A DNA stretch of 64,000 nt from Sulfitobacter sp. F26204 (GTDB lineage: Bacteria > Pseudomonadota > Alphaproteobacteria > Rhodobacterales > Rhodobacteraceae). Made by a program: the position numbers and the translations under genes. The notes under the pieces are model-generated. The model did no database searches, was not told the DNA's origin, and worked only from the letters and a program-made list of their open reading frames with translations. The DNA lies in the NCBI RefSeq assembly GCF_026410305.1, contig NZ_JAPMLQ010000001.1, positions 310,001 through 374,000 of the forward strand, in the 5' to 3' direction. The stretch's first letter is position 1. The number at the start of each line of letters is the position of its first letter. Shown here piece by piece: positions 27,978 to 37,205 of this stretch.

Positions 27978-28454
27978 ATGGCCGAAGAACAAGAAGCCGC
28001 ACCGGCGCAGATGCGCGTATTGGGCCAATTCATCCGCGATATGTCATTTGAAAACATCATGGCGCAGAAGGGTGGGGGCGCAGATGTACAGCCGGATGTA
28101 CAGGTCGAAGTGAAACTGGATGCGAAAAAGCGGTCAGTTGATCACCAATATGAAAGTTCGATCAAACTGAACGTAACTTCAAAGGACACCGCTGGGGATA
28201 CAACGCTGTTCTTGCTTGAGATTGATTACGTTGGTATTTTTCACATCGAGAACATTCCAGACGATCAGATTCACCCGTTTTTGCTGATTGAATGTCCGCG
28301 CATGATCTTTCCCTTCCTGCGACGCATTGTCAGCGATGTGACACGTGACGGCGGCTTCCCGCCGCTAAATCTTGAGAACATCGATTTCGTAGCACTATAT
28401 CGCAATGAGATTGCGCGCCGTCAGGCAGAGACACCTCCAAAGGCAGATGCCTAA
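27978..28454 (+). CDS. secB: Protein-export chaperone SecB
   Basis: Homotetrameric cytoplasmic chaperone that keeps preproteins unfolded and hands them to SecA. The 158-residue protein has the core phrases MRVLGQFIRDMSFENI at about residues 12-27 and YESSIKLNVTSKD. FLLEIDYVGIFHI and CPRMIFPFLRRIVSDVTRDGGFPPL, diagnostic of SecB, follow. AAAGGA precedes the ATG. It converges on dnaQ with only 4 bp between stop codons. Confidence 0.97.
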   Translation: MAEEQEAAPAQMRVLGQFIRDMSFENIMAQKGGGADVQPDVQVEVKLDAKKRSVDHQYESSIKLNVTSKDTAGDTTLFLLEIDYVGIFHIENIPDDQIHPFLLIECPRMIFPFLRRIVSDVTRDGGFPPLNLENIDFVALYRNEIARRQAETPPKADA

Positions 28455-28458
28455 TCTT

Positions 28459-29145
28459 TCAGGTTTTTAGCCACAGGGAATCGTCGCCCAATTTGCGGAC
28501 AAAGTCGGCGTGGGCGGCGGCTTCTTTTTCGGTTATACGAGGTGGCAACGGTTTTGGCCGTGGTTTGGGCGACCATTGCTGCACAACTTCTCCAGATCCG
28601 ACCTGTGGACCGGTAGAGAGTGCGAAATCTGGCTGTCGCCCACCGATCAGTTCCAGATACACCTCGGCCAGAATTTCGCTATCAAGCAATGCGCCATGCA
28701 ATGTGCGTGACGAATTGTCGATGTTGAATCGACGGCACAGGGCATCCAGAGAAGCAGGCGATCCCGGAAACTTTTTGCGCGCAATCGCAAGAGTATCAAT
28801 CGCTTGTTCCCAGGGAATTTGCGGAAGCTGCATCCATTTCAATTCGGCATTGAGAAATTTGATGTCGAATGCGGCGTTGTGAATGATCAGCTTGGAGTCA
28901 CCAATGAAATCCAGAAACGCGCGACCGATTTGGGCAAACCTTGGCTTGTCGCGCAGAAAATCATCACCCAATCCATGCACTTCAAAGGCTTCCTGAGGCA
29001 TGCTGCGCTCGGGGTTGATATATTGATGGTAAGTTTTGCCAGTTGCAACGTGGCCAATCAATTCAACCGCACCAATTTCAACGATCCTATCGCCGGATTC
29101 GGGGTCGAAACCGGTAGTCTCTGTATCCAGTACAATTTCACGCAT
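28459..29145 (-). CDS. dnaQ: DNA polymerase III epsilon subunit (proofreading exonuclease)
   Basis: 3'-5' exonuclease of the replicative polymerase. The 228-residue protein has the DEDDh residues in order: Exo[12 protein letters not shown] (D7, E9), Exo[16 protein letters not shown] at about residue 95, and Exo[17 protein letters not shown] at about residue 145. The C-terminal tail, which binds the alpha subunit, is proline-rich and ends [11 protein letters not shown]. Its start overlaps the coaE stop by 8 bp. It is the last gene of maf-aroE-coaE-dnaQ. Confidence 0.97.
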   Translation of the reverse strand: MREIVLDTETTGFDPESGDRIVEIGAVELIGHVATGKTYHQYINPERSMPQEAFEVHGLGDDFLRDKPRFAQIGRAFLDFIGDSKLIIHNAAFDIKFLNAELKWMQLPQIPWEQAIDTLAIARKKFPGSPASLDALCRRFNIDNSSRTLHGALLDSEILAEVYLELIGGRQPDFALSTGPQVGSGEVVQQWSPKPRPKPLPPRITEKEAAAHADFVRKLGDDSLWLKT

Positions 29146-29728
29146 GGATTTGGTTTTCCCTGATGTCTTTGACTACGGCCTGCACCTGGCGCCGTGCATG
29201 CTCGATCGTGTCGGTTTCAATTACATACTTGGATCTTGCTGCCTTTTCATCGGCAGGTAGCTGCTTTGCACGGATCGCCTCGAACTGAGCGCGCGACATG
29301 GTTCCGCGTGCCATCACCCTTGCCGCCTGGGTGTCGGGGTCGATGATCACACAAGCCACAGCATCTACCTTGGTTTCCCCGCCGGTTTCAAAAATCAACG
29401 GGATATCCAGAACAACGATGTCCGATGTTGCTTGCGCGATGAACGCCGCACGGTCCTCAGCCACCAGTGGGTGCACGATGCTTTCTATTCGTTCAAGTGT
29501 TGTCGGATCTGCCACTATGATGTCTTTCAATCTTGCGCGGGAAACCGCGTTATCTTCAATGGCTGCTGGAAACATTTCTCTGATCAGGGGAACCGCTGCA
29601 CCGCCTTCGGCGTAAAGGCGATGCACCGCGGCATCAGCATCCCAGAGCGCGCAACCCTCTTCGACAAACATTTGTGCAGTTGTCGATTTACCCATTCCTA
29701 TTGATCCAGTAAGGCCAAGAACGAACAT
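29138..29728 (-). CDS. coaE: Dephospho-CoA kinase
   Basis: Last step of coenzyme A synthesis, phosphorylating the 3'-hydroxyl of dephospho-CoA. The 196-residue protein has the P-loop [14 protein letters not shown] at residues 6-19. It also shows [23 protein letters not shown], and [14 protein letters not shown] at about residues 103-117. Its start codon touches the aroE stop, and its end overlaps dnaQ. Confidence 0.96.
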   Translation of the reverse strand: MFVLGLTGSIGMGKSTTAQMFVEEGCALWDADAAVHRLYAEGGAAVPLIREMFPAAIEDNAVSRARLKDIIVADPTTLERIESIVHPLVAEDRAAFIAQATSDIVVLDIPLIFETGGETKVDAVACVIIDPDTQAARVMARGTMSRAQFEAIRAKQLPADEKAARSKYVIETDTIEHARRQVQAVVKDIRENQIHA

Positions 29729-30561
29729 CAGCGCAGCGCCGCTGCGCGTGTCGCACGATCAACCTCGGGTCGTTTACCGAACCAGCGTTCGAATCCAGGA
29801 ACGGCTTGGTGAAGGAGCATGCCCAGTCCATCAACAGTGACACAACCCATCTCCTCTGCATTTTCCAACAGTTTGGTTTTAAGCGGTGTATAGACAAGGT
29901 CCGTCACTACTGCACCGGCCTGCAAACCATCCAGCGGCACGCGCAAATCACCTCTGCCAATCATTCCCAGAGAAGTGGTATTTACGACCAGTGTAGCATG
30001 GTCCATCATATTCCCCGCCTGAACCCAATCAAAAATACGCAAGCGTTTTCCAAAGTCCGACTTCAGTTTTTCGGCACGGACCCTTGTCCGATTTGACAAC
30101 AAGATTTCTGGAACGCCCGCATCCAGTAGAGAGGCAATCACAGCCCGGGCAGCGCCACCAGCACCTAAAACGGCAGCCGGGCCAGATCTAGGTGACCAGT
30201 TCGGTGCTCCTGTCTTGAGGTTTTCCAAAAAACCATAACCGTCGGTATTATCTGCATGGATTTTACCATCCTTGCGAAAAATCAGTGTATTCGCAGCACC
30301 GATCAAAATTGCGCGGTCCGTGACCAGATCAGCAATCTGCATCACGGCCTCCTTGTGAGGGATCGTGATGTTGACACCGACGAAACCCATCTTGGGCAGG
30401 GTGCGGATAACCTGTTCAAGATCCTCTGTTTTGACTTCCATTGGAACATAGTGACCAGGAATACCGTAAAGTTTTAGCCAATGCCGGTGAAGTTGCGGAG
30501 ATTTTGAATGAGAGATCGGTGAACCAATGACACCTGCCAAGGGGATGTTGGGTAAGGTCAT
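29728..30561 (-). CDS. aroE: Shikimate dehydrogenase (NADP+)
   Basis: Reduces 3-dehydroshikimate to shikimate for aromatic amino acid synthesis. The 277-residue protein has GVIGSPISHSKSPQLHRHW at residues 9-27, with the substrate-binding serines. The catalytic lysine lies in NITIPHKEAVM, then ANTLIF and DNTDGYGF. The NADP motif is AVLGAGGAARAVIASLL. It overlaps maf by 4 bp (ATGA) and abuts coaE, so translation is coupled throughout. Confidence 0.96.
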   Translation of the reverse strand: MTLPNIPLAGVIGSPISHSKSPQLHRHWLKLYGIPGHYVPMEVKTEDLEQVIRTLPKMGFVGVNITIPHKEAVMQIADLVTDRAILIGAANTLIFRKDGKIHADNTDGYGFLENLKTGAPNWSPRSGPAAVLGAGGAARAVIASLLDAGVPEILLSNRTRVRAEKLKSDFGKRLRIFDWVQAGNMMDHATLVVNTTSLGMIGRGDLRVPLDGLQAGAVVTDLVYTPLKTKLLENAEEMGCVTVDGLGMLLHQAVPGFERWFGKRPEVDRATRAAALR

Positions 30562-31157
30562 GAGGCAAGGTCTCCACGCAATGTCAGATAGTTGATAATT
30601 TCCAAAAGTGGCATACCAAGCACATGAAAGTAATCCCCTTCAATGTTGGAAAATAGCCTGACACCTTCTTCTTCGAGTTTGTAGGCACCGACAGAATGGC
30701 GAATGCTTTCCCAGTTTCTGGAAACATATTCATTCAGGTAGGCTTCGGACAGCTTACGCATCCGCAAACGGACCTGACCAATTTGACGCCAGATCGGTTT
30801 ACTATCTTCGCAAATGACGGCGGCACTCAGCAACGAATGACGGTCGCCGCGCATGGTCATCAACTGGTTCACTGCCTCTTGCGGGCTGTCGGGTTTTGAT
30901 AACATTTGACCGTTGTGATCCAGGACCTGATCACAGCCCAGTACAAGGGATCCAGGGAATTTTTCGCTTACCTTGAGCGCTTTCATCTCAGCAAGGGTAT
31001 CGGCAATATCTCTGGGTGTTGCGTCCTCGGCGATCAACGACTGCTTGATCATATCTTCGTCTATTCGCGCAATCTGAACACTGTGTTGAACACAAGCCTG
31101 TGTCAGCAATCTCGCGCGGATCTCTGAGCCGGAAGCAAGAATGAGCGGCTTTAGCAT
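30558..31157 (-). CDS. maf: Maf-family nucleotide pyrophosphatase
   Basis: A 199-residue Maf/Ham1-superfamily protein that hydrolyses (modified) nucleoside triphosphates. It begins LKPLILASGSEIRARLLTQA, the diagnostic ASxS-R motif, and has LVLGCDQVLDHNGQMLSKP at about residue 70 and GAYKLEEEGVRLF. It is the first gene of maf-aroE-coaE-dnaQ. Its promoter must lie in the putative origin region, and its start codon shares bases with a perfect DnaA box, so DnaA binding could influence its expression. Confidence 0.94.
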   Translation of the reverse strand: MLKPLILASGSEIRARLLTQACVQHSVQIARIDEDMIKQSLIAEDATPRDIADTLAEMKALKVSEKFPGSLVLGCDQVLDHNGQMLSKPDSPQEAVNQLMTMRGDRHSLLSAAVICEDSKPIWRQIGQVRLRMRKLSEAYLNEYVSRNWESIRHSVGAYKLEEEGVRLFSNIEGDYFHVLGMPLLEIINYLTLRGDLAS

Positions 31158-31165
31158 GTGGATAA
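31157..31165 (-). promoter_or_regulatory. DnaA box (perfect)
   Basis: TGTGGATAA on the plus strand, i.e. the 9-base consensus TTATCCACA on the minus strand. It overlaps the first base of the maf start codon. Confidence 0.7.
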
Positions 31166-31560
31166 CCTTGTGAGTTTGGGTAAGGGTATTTTAATGAGTT
31201 TTAGTGCACAAACAGCAGGAAACCTATCCCGCCTCGTTTGTCATGAAGTTATCGGTGTTTTTATTGATTTTGTACCCCTGAGGACAAGGACAACTTGGTC
31301 ATTGGGAGGAATCGTTCTTGTTCGTACTTTTCCATTTTTTGCACACAGTTAATGTTTTGCCGTAGATACGTAAGCATCTATAAAATTTAGATACTTTATG
31401 TCTTTACCTCCGTTTATCCCCATCTGTTGAACAACTTGTATCCCATGGGACAAAATGCGGGATAAACCGTTAATCCACAAAAAACTGAGTCCCTACTTAC
31501 ATCATCAATTCTCTTCTTTTCTTTATTATTATAAGAAGGCAAATGAGATTGGAGTGATCT
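31157..31560. other. Candidate chromosomal replication origin (oriC)
   Basis: The only gene-free interval over 300 bases. It lies between divergent maf and hemJ and is visibly richer in A and T than its flanks. It holds a perfect DnaA box (TGTGGATAA) at its left end, a relaxed-consensus box TTTTGCACA at 31337-31345, and single-mismatch boxes TTATCCCCA at 31414-31422 and TAATCCACA at 31471-31479. AT-rich tracts flank these near 31370-31400 and 31505-31540. A GAGTC site (CcrM-type GANTC) lies at 31487-31491. Two perfect parS sites and parAB lie 3-7 kb to the right. Genes on both sides point away from it. hemE, which borders the Caulobacter origin, is not here. Confidence 0.65.
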
Positions 31561-32010
31561 ATGTTGGACTTCCTTGCCCTAACCTATCCGTGGATCAAGG
31601 CATTTCATATCATGTCCGTGATCTCATGGATGGCGGCATTATTTTATCTGCCACGGCTCATGGTACATCATACAGAACAGGTTGGTTTGACAGGGGAGAC
31701 CCATAACCTGTTTGCGATGATGGAATTCAAACTGGCTAAGGTGATCATGCAGCCCGCTATGATTTCAACATGGTTGTTCGGGATCTTGTTGATTCTTACG
31801 CCAGGGATTGTTGACTGGACAATGGTATGGCCCTGGACCAAGGCGGCAAGCGTCATCGCAATGACAGGATTTCATGAATGGCTGCTGGCGCGGATGCGCG
31901 GGTTTCAGAAGGCACAAAACAGATTGACGGGTCGACAGTACCGTATGTTGAACGAAGTTCCGACCGTCCTGATGATCATCATTGTTTTGTCGGTAGTGGT
32001 TAAGTTCTGA
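31561..32010 (+). CDS. hemJ: Protoporphyrinogen IX oxidase HemJ
   Basis: Membrane enzyme that oxidises protoporphyrinogen IX to protoporphyrin IX in heme synthesis; it replaces HemG/HemY in most alphaproteobacteria. The 149-residue protein has four membrane segments. It has the conserved early histidine in WIKAFHIMSVISWMAALFYLPRL and a second in HHTEQ. LKxxRxxNE-type residues near the C-terminus are seen as RQYRMLNEVPTVLM. GGAG lies six bases before the ATG. It is the first gene right of the putative origin. Confidence 0.93.
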   Translation: MLDFLALTYPWIKAFHIMSVISWMAALFYLPRLMVHHTEQVGLTGETHNLFAMMEFKLAKVIMQPAMISTWLFGILLILTPGIVDWTMVWPWTKAASVIAMTGFHEWLLARMRGFQKAQNRLTGRQYRMLNEVPTVLMIIIVLSVVVKF

Positions 32011-32134
32011 TTGATTGACTCCTTTTCCTTTGCCGCCTATATCACTGTCACCACCCCGTCCGGGGATGGACCTTCGTTGCTAATCTATCTTATCGACCAG
32101 CCAACCGTTTTTTGCGGCTGAACAGGAATTTTCC

Positions 32135-33406
32135 ATGACAACCGATACGCTGAACCTCGCTGATCTCAAGGCGCAGAAACCCAAGAACCTGTTGGCAATG
32201 GCCGAGGAGCTTGAGATCGAAAACGCTTCTACCATGCGCAAGGGCGAGATGATGTTCCAGATTCTGCGCGAACGCGCTGACGAAGGATGGGAAATTTCTG
32301 GCGATGGCGTGTTGGAAGTCTTGCAGGATGGCTTCGGCTTTTTGCGGTCACCGGAAGCAAACTATCTGCCAGGCCCCGATGATATTTATGTATCACCTGA
32401 GATGATCCGGACTCATTCCCTGCGGACTGGCGATACAATCGAAGGATTGATCAAGGCACCGGATGATACAGAACGTTATTTTGCCCTGACAGAGGTTACC
32501 AAAATCAACTTTGAAGCCCCTGAAAAGGCGCGGCACAAGGTTGCATTTGAAAACCTAACGCCGCTTTACCCTGATGAGCGTATGACGATGGAGGTCGATG
32601 ATCCAACGGTCAAAGATCGTTCTGCGCGGATTATTGATCTGGTATCGCCGATTGGTAAAGGTCAACGCTGTTTGATTGTCGCGCCACCACGGACCGGTAA
32701 AACGGTTCTTTTGCAGAACATCGCAAACTCAATCGAAAAGAACCATCCAGAATGCTACCTGATAGTGCTTTTGATTGATGAACGTCCAGAAGAAGTCACC
32801 GACATGCAACGTTCCGTAAAAGGTGAAGTTGTTTCTTCGACCTTTGATGAACCGGCAACACGTCACGTTGCGGTCTCGGAAATGGTGATAGAAAAGGCCA
32901 AACGTTTGGTCGAGCACAAGCGTGATGTGGTGATCCTGCTTGATTCCATCACTCGCCTTGGTCGGGCTTTCAACACGGTCGTTCCCTCGTCCGGAAAGGT
33001 TTTGACCGGTGGTGTTGATGCCAATGCCTTGCAGCGACCCAAACGCTTTTTCGGTGCAGCACGTAACATTGAAGAAGGGGGCTCACTGACAATCATTGCT
33101 ACGGCGCTGATTGATACTGGTTCCCGCATGGATGAAGTGATCTTTGAAGAATTCAAAGGCACGGGTAACTCTGAGATTGTTCTGGATCGCAAGATTGCAG
33201 ACAAGCGTGTATTCCCTGCGATGGATATCCTCAAGTCAGGAACACGCAAGGAAGATCTATTGGTCGATAAAGTAGATCTGCAAAAGACTTTTGTTCTGCG
33301 GCGTATCCTGAACCCGATGGGCACCACTGATGCCATCGAATTCCTGATTGGGAAACTGAAACAAACCAAGACAAATTCAGATTTCTTTGATTCTATGAAT
33401 ACCTAA
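32135..33406 (+). CDS. rho: Transcription termination factor Rho
   Basis: Hexameric RNA helicase that ends transcription. The 423-residue protein has an N-terminal helical domain ([23 protein letters not shown]) and an RNA-binding cold-shock-like domain ([19 protein letters not shown]). The ATPase has Walker [16 protein letters not shown] at about residues 178-192 and [13 protein letters not shown]. The Q/R-loop regions include [14 protein letters not shown]. The 124-bp leader contains short GC hairpins; rho genes are often autoregulated, but nothing diagnostic is visible. Confidence 0.97.
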   Translation: MTTDTLNLADLKAQKPKNLLAMAEELEIENASTMRKGEMMFQILRERADEGWEISGDGVLEVLQDGFGFLRSPEANYLPGPDDIYVSPEMIRTHSLRTGDTIEGLIKAPDDTERYFALTEVTKINFEAPEKARHKVAFENLTPLYPDERMTMEVDDPTVKDRSARIIDLVSPIGKGQRCLIVAPPRTGKTVLLQNIANSIEKNHPECYLIVLLIDERPEEVTDMQRSVKGEVVSSTFDEPATRHVAVSEMVIEKAKRLVEHKRDVVILLDSITRLGRAFNTVVPSSGKVLTGGVDANALQRPKRFFGAARNIEEGGSLTIIATALIDTGSRMDEVIFEEFKGTGNSEIVLDRKIADKRVFPAMDILKSGTRKEDLLVDKVDLQKTFVLRRILNPMGTTDAIEFLIGKLKQTKTNSDFFDSMNT

Positions 33407-33423
33407 TTGTTATTTAATAACAA
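33407..33423. repeat. AT-only inverted repeat between rho and mnmE
   Basis: TTGTTATT-T-AATAACAA, a perfect 8-bp palindrome around one base, starts right after the rho stop and ends 14 bases before mnmE. Too AT-rich for a terminator; it may be an operator or an mRNA element, or chance. Confidence 0.45.
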
Positions 33424-33437
33424 AAGGTTATGTAAAA

Positions 33438-34724
33438 ATGGATACGATTTTCGCTCAGGCGACTGCCACAGGGCGTGCCGGTGTTTCGGTTGTGCGGATT
33501 TCTGGACCTGATGCGTTTTTGATTGCGAAGACTCTGGCAGGTTCATTGCCACCGTCGCATAAGGCCGGACTCCGATTGATCAAGAATCGTGACGGCGAAA
33601 CCATCGATCAAGCCATTGTCATACCCTTCGCCGAGCCGAAAAGTTTTACCGGGGAGAATGTCGTCGAACTGCATCTTCATGGTAGTATCGCGGTTATGAG
33701 TAAGGTCATGGAGCTTCTTTCGGATTTCAGCGGCGCTCGGCTGGCTGAACCAGGTGAATTCACGCGCCGTGCATTGGAAAATGGTCGTTTGGATCTGACG
33801 CAGGTTGAAGGTCTTGCTGATCTGATTGATGCCGAAACCGAAGTTCAGCGTAAGCAGGCCGTTCGGGTTCTCTCTGGTAATTTGGCCTTATTGGTCGATA
33901 GTTGGCGCGCCGATCTTATTCGCGCAGCCGCGCTACTTGAGGCTACAATTGATTTTGCAGATGAAGATGTTCCAGTTGACGTGACCCCCGAGGTCACCGG
34001 TTTGTTGAATGGAGTTGCAACGGCGATAAGTAAGGAAGTTGAAGGCTCGAGGGTTGCAGAACGCATTCGTTCCGGTTTCGAAGTTGCAATTGTTGGTGCC
34101 CCCAACGCTGGAAAGTCCACTTTGTTAAATGCACTGGCCGGTCGCGACGCCGCAATTACATCAGAAGTTGCTGGAACCACGCGCGACGTCGTTGAAGTGC
34201 GGATGCATCTTGAAGGCATACCAGTTACCTTGTTGGACACTGCTGGATTGCGAGAGACCTCCGAAATTGTTGAACAGCTTGGTATCTTGCGTGCAAAAGA
34301 GCGCGCTTTGGCTGCCGATTTACGAATTTTCCTTGTAAAGGAAGGTGAAGTCTTGCCACTTGAACCTGTTGAAGGTGATATTGTTTTGCATCCAAAGGCG
34401 GATCTGTTTCCTGACGTGAAAAACGCAGTTTCGGGAAAGACAGGCGAAGGGATTTCTAATCTGCTTTCGCAGGTCATTGACGTTTTGAGCCATCGAAGCG
34501 CTGCGGTTGGCGTTGCAACACATGAACGGCATCGTGTTGCGATGTCTGTTGCATTGACGGGCTTGCAGTTGGTACGAGAAACCCTGAGTTTGGGCAGTGA
34601 CAGTTATGATATTGCTGCTGAGGAATTGAGGTCTGTAATTCGGGCATTGGAATCCGTCGTTGGCAGGATCGGTGTGGAAAATTTGCTGGATGAGATTTTC
34701 CTGAGCTTTTGTATTGGCAAGTGA
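33438..34724 (+). CDS. mnmE: tRNA modification GTPase MnmE
   Basis: With MnmG makes the 5-carboxymethylaminomethyl group at U34 of certain tRNAs. The 428-residue protein starts [23 protein letters not shown] (TrmE N-domain). It has the GTPase motifs [23 protein letters not shown] at about residue 219 and [13 protein letters not shown]. The C-terminal FCIGK motif provides the catalytic cysteine. AAAGGT precedes the start. It ends five bases before the mnmG start. Confidence 0.97.
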   Translation: MDTIFAQATATGRAGVSVVRISGPDAFLIAKTLAGSLPPSHKAGLRLIKNRDGETIDQAIVIPFAEPKSFTGENVVELHLHGSIAVMSKVMELLSDFSGARLAEPGEFTRRALENGRLDLTQVEGLADLIDAETEVQRKQAVRVLSGNLALLVDSWRADLIRAAALLEATIDFADEDVPVDVTPEVTGLLNGVATAISKEVEGSRVAERIRSGFEVAIVGAPNAGKSTLLNALAGRDAAITSEVAGTTRDVVEVRMHLEGIPVTLLDTAGLRETSEIVEQLGILRAKERALAADLRIFLVKEGEVLPLEPVEGDIVLHPKADLFPDVKNAVSGKTGEGISNLLSQVIDVLSHRSAAVGVATHERHRVAMSVALTGLQLVRETLSLGSDSYDIAAEELRSVIRALESVVGRIGVENLLDEIFLSFCIGK

Positions 34725-34728
34725 TGAG

Positions 34729-36600
34729 GTGTTTCACGTGAAACATTATGAAGTCATAGTAATCGGCGGCGGCCACGCGGGCGCTGAAGCAGCACATGCG
34801 TCCGCTCGAATGGGGGCCGAAACCGCATTGATTACCATGTCCCGGGATGGGATTGGCGTTATGTCTTGCAATCCAGCGATAGGTGGCCTTGGGAAAGGTC
34901 ATCTTGTGCGGGAGATCGATGCGATGGACGGTGTCATGGGACGGGTCGCTGATAAAGCCGGGATACAGTTCCGGCTGTTGAATCGCCGGAAGGGACCCGC
35001 TGTTCAAGGTCCGCGCGCTCAGGCCGATCGCAAAATCTATCAAAGTGAAATGCTAGCGGAGACGATCAATCAGCCCAAGCTTGATATTGTGGAAGCTGAA
35101 GTGACAGATTTCATAATAGAGAATGGACGAATTATTGGCGTAGAATTGGCAGGAGGAGAGTTAGTGCGCGCGAGCGCGGTTGTTCTGACAACCGGTACAT
35201 TTCTGCGGGGCGTTATTCATATTGGTGATGTATCACGTCCTGGTGGACGCATGGGCGATAAGGCATCCGTCAAGTTGGCTGAGCGGATGGATAGCCTTGA
35301 CTTGCAAATGGGGCGATTAAAGACCGGGACACCCCCTCGTTTAAATGGAAGAACGATCGATTGGAATATTCTGGACAATCAGCCAGGCGATGATGAGCCG
35401 GTTTTGTTTTCATTTATGTCCAATTCTGTTTCTGCCCAACAGATTGCATGCGGGATTACCCATACCAACGAAAAAACTCACAACATTATTCGAAACAATT
35501 TGAAAAGATCCGCGATGTATGGGGGGCATATTGATGGCATCGGTCCCCGGTATTGCCCGTCCATAGAGGATAAAGTTGTGCGATTTTCTGATAAGACGTC
35601 GCACCAAATTTTTCTGGAGCCCGAAGGGGTTAATGATCACACGATCTATCCGAACGGTATTTCGACGTCCTTGCCCGAAGATGTTCAGCTGGATTACGTT
35701 AGATCAATCCGAGGATTGGAATCTGCTGAAATCCTGCAGCCGGGATATGCGATTGAATATGATTACGTTGACCCAAGAGCGCTAAAAAGTACGCTGGAAC
35801 TTCGTTCGGTAACTGGCTTGTATTTGGCAGGTCAAATCAACGGTACGACCGGCTATGAAGAAGCCGCGGCGCAAGGTCTGGTGGCTGGGCTGAATGCTGC
35901 GCGGGCAGCGCAGGGCCAAGACATCGTTTCCTTCAGTCGCGCAGAAAGCTACATTGGTGTAATGATCGACGATTTGATCACACGCGGTGTGACGGAACCG
36001 TATCGAATGTTTACCTCACGTGCAGAGTTTCGATTGTCCCTGCGCGCAGACAATGCTGACCAACGGTTAACGCCAGTTGCGATCAAGTTGGGCTGTGCGT
36101 CAGATGCTCGGGTTGAAGCCTATACAAACAAGCAAGATAAATTGGATAAAGCACGCGCCATTCTGACAAAAAAAACCTATACACCGTCAGAAGCGGTTGA
36201 AGCGGGTTTAGCTGTCAGCCAGGATGGGACACGGAGAACAGGGTTTCAATTGCTCTCCTTTCCCAACATTGCATTTGGAGATCTGATCCAACTTGAACCA
36301 GATCTCGCGCGCGTCGGACCCGATATTCGTGCCCAGATCGAAAGAGATGCGCTTTATTCAAATTACTTACCACGTCAGCAAGCTGAGATTGATGTGTTGA
36401 AAAGAGATGAAGCGCACAAGATCCCACAGGATTTTGACTATTCTGCGCTAAATGGACTGTCCAACGAATTGAAGTCAAAATTGTCTTCGGTTCGACCTGA
36501 GACTCTTGCTCAAGCGGCCAGGATTGACGGGATTACACCTGCGGCCTTGACGTTGATTTTGGCCCAATTACGCCGCTCGAACAGTCAGATGTCTGCATGA
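34729..36600 (+). CDS. mnmG: tRNA uridine-5-carboxymethylaminomethyl synthase MnmG
   Basis: FAD enzyme and partner of MnmE. The 623-residue protein opens [22 protein letters not shown], with the Rossmann [10 protein letters not shown] loop, then [35 protein letters not shown] and the C-terminal [11 protein letters not shown] helix. I chose the GTG at the first base before the parS palindrome because Rhodobacterales MnmG begin FHVKH. A TTG further upstream is possible but would overlap mnmE. Codons 1-6 are read from a parS site. Its stop overlaps the rsmG start. Confidence 0.95.
   Translation: MFHVKHYEVIVIGGGHAGAEAAHASARMGAETALITMSRDGIGVMSCNPAIGGLGKGHLVREIDAMDGVMGRVADKAGIQFRLLNRRKGPAVQGPRAQADRKIYQSEMLAETINQPKLDIVEAEVTDFIIENGRIIGVELAGGELVRASAVVLTTGTFLRGVIHIGDVSRPGGRMGDKASVKLAERMDSLDLQMGRLKTGTPPRLNGRTIDWNILDNQPGDDEPVLFSFMSNSVSAQQIACGITHTNEKTHNIIRNNLKRSAMYGGHIDGIGPRYCPSIEDKVVRFSDKTSHQIFLEPEGVNDHTIYPNGISTSLPEDVQLDYVRSIRGLESAEILQPGYAIEYDYVDPRALKSTLELRSVTGLYLAGQINGTTGYEEAAAQGLVAGLNAARAAQGQDIVSFSRAESYIGVMIDDLITRGVTEPYRMFTSRAEFRLSLRADNADQRLTPVAIKLGCASDARVEAYTNKQDKLDKARAILTKKTYTPSEAVEAGLAVSQDGTRRTGFQLLSFPNIAFGDLIQLEPDLARVGPDIRAQIERDALYSNYLPRQQAEIDVLKRDEAHKIPQDFDYSALNGLSNELKSKLSSVRPETLAQAARIDGITPAALTLILAQLRRSNSQMSA
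34730..34745. other. parS: parS centromere site 1
   Basis: TGTTTCACGTGAAACA, a perfect 16-bp palindrome and the consensus ParB-binding site. It lies across the mnmG start codon and encodes the -FHVKH- N-terminus. parA and parB lie 2.5-4 kb downstream. Confidence 0.95.
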
Positions 36601-37205
36601 TGAAGCGCGACGGGCTCAATGTTTCACGTGAAACATTGCAGGAGCTTGAGGCTTTTGCAATGCTTGTAGAAAAGTGGACCGCTAAAATCAATTTGGTATC
36701 AAAGCAAAGTTTAGCTGATCTGTGGGACAGGCATATTCTGGACTCAGCCCAACTATTCGAACTTGCACCCCAGGCGGGGCATTGGGTTGATCTGGGCAGC
36801 GGTGGCGGCTTTCCCGCTATTGTGGTTGCTTTGCTTTCAAAGGGAGCTGGTGCTGATCAACAATTCACACTGGTAGAGAGCGATCAGCGCAAAGCAACTT
36901 TTCTACGCACAGCAATCCGTGAGTTGGGACTGCGTGCGACGGTCATCTCTGAAAGAATTGAAAAAGTTGAGCCTCTTGCCGCTGACGTTCTCACTGCACG
37001 AGCACTGGCAGGTCTGTCAACGCTATGTGACTTTGCTGATAGACATCTTGATCCAGAGGGCGTGGCACTTTTCCTGAAAGGTGGCCAATGGCAGCAAGAA
37101 GACAAATCAGCGCGCGAGATGTGGTCATATTCTTGCGAGGCGGTTAAAAGCAAATCACATCCCGATGCTGCAATTTTAAAGATCAAGGATATCGCTCGTG
37201 TCTGA
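36597..37205 (+). CDS. rsmG: 16S rRNA (guanine-N7)-methyltransferase RsmG
   Basis: Methylates G527 of 16S rRNA using SAM. The 202-residue protein begins [20 protein letters not shown], the VSRET phrase being typical of alphaproteobacterial RsmG and encoded by parS. The SAM-binding motif [18 protein letters not shown] is at about residues 63-80, and [13 protein letters not shown] follows. Tandem ATGs exist; either could be used. It overlaps mnmG (ATGA) and, by 8 bp, parA. Confidence 0.96.
   Translation: MMKRDGLNVSRETLQELEAFAMLVEKWTAKINLVSKQSLADLWDRHILDSAQLFELAPQAGHWVDLGSGGGFPAIVVALLSKGAGADQQFTLVESDQRKATFLRTAIRELGLRATVISERIEKVEPLAADVLTARALAGLSTLCDFADRHLDPEGVALFLKGGQWQQEDKSAREMWSYSCEAVKSKSHPDAAILKIKDIARV
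36620..36635. other. parS: parS centromere site 2
   Basis: Second perfect TGTTTCACGTGAAACA, 1.9 kb from the first. It is read here in a different frame, giving the NVSRET segment of RsmG. It lies 0.6 kb before parA. Confidence 0.95.

Noticed and set aside
31191..31205. CtrA box in the origin candidate (TTAA-N7-TAGT)
   Set aside because: The right half-site is not TTAA; CtrA control of the origin is therefore not supported by sequence here.
31451..31467. Additional DnaA box at GCGGGATAA in the origin candidate
   Set aside because: It matches only the first six positions of the reverse consensus (three mismatches), so it was not counted.
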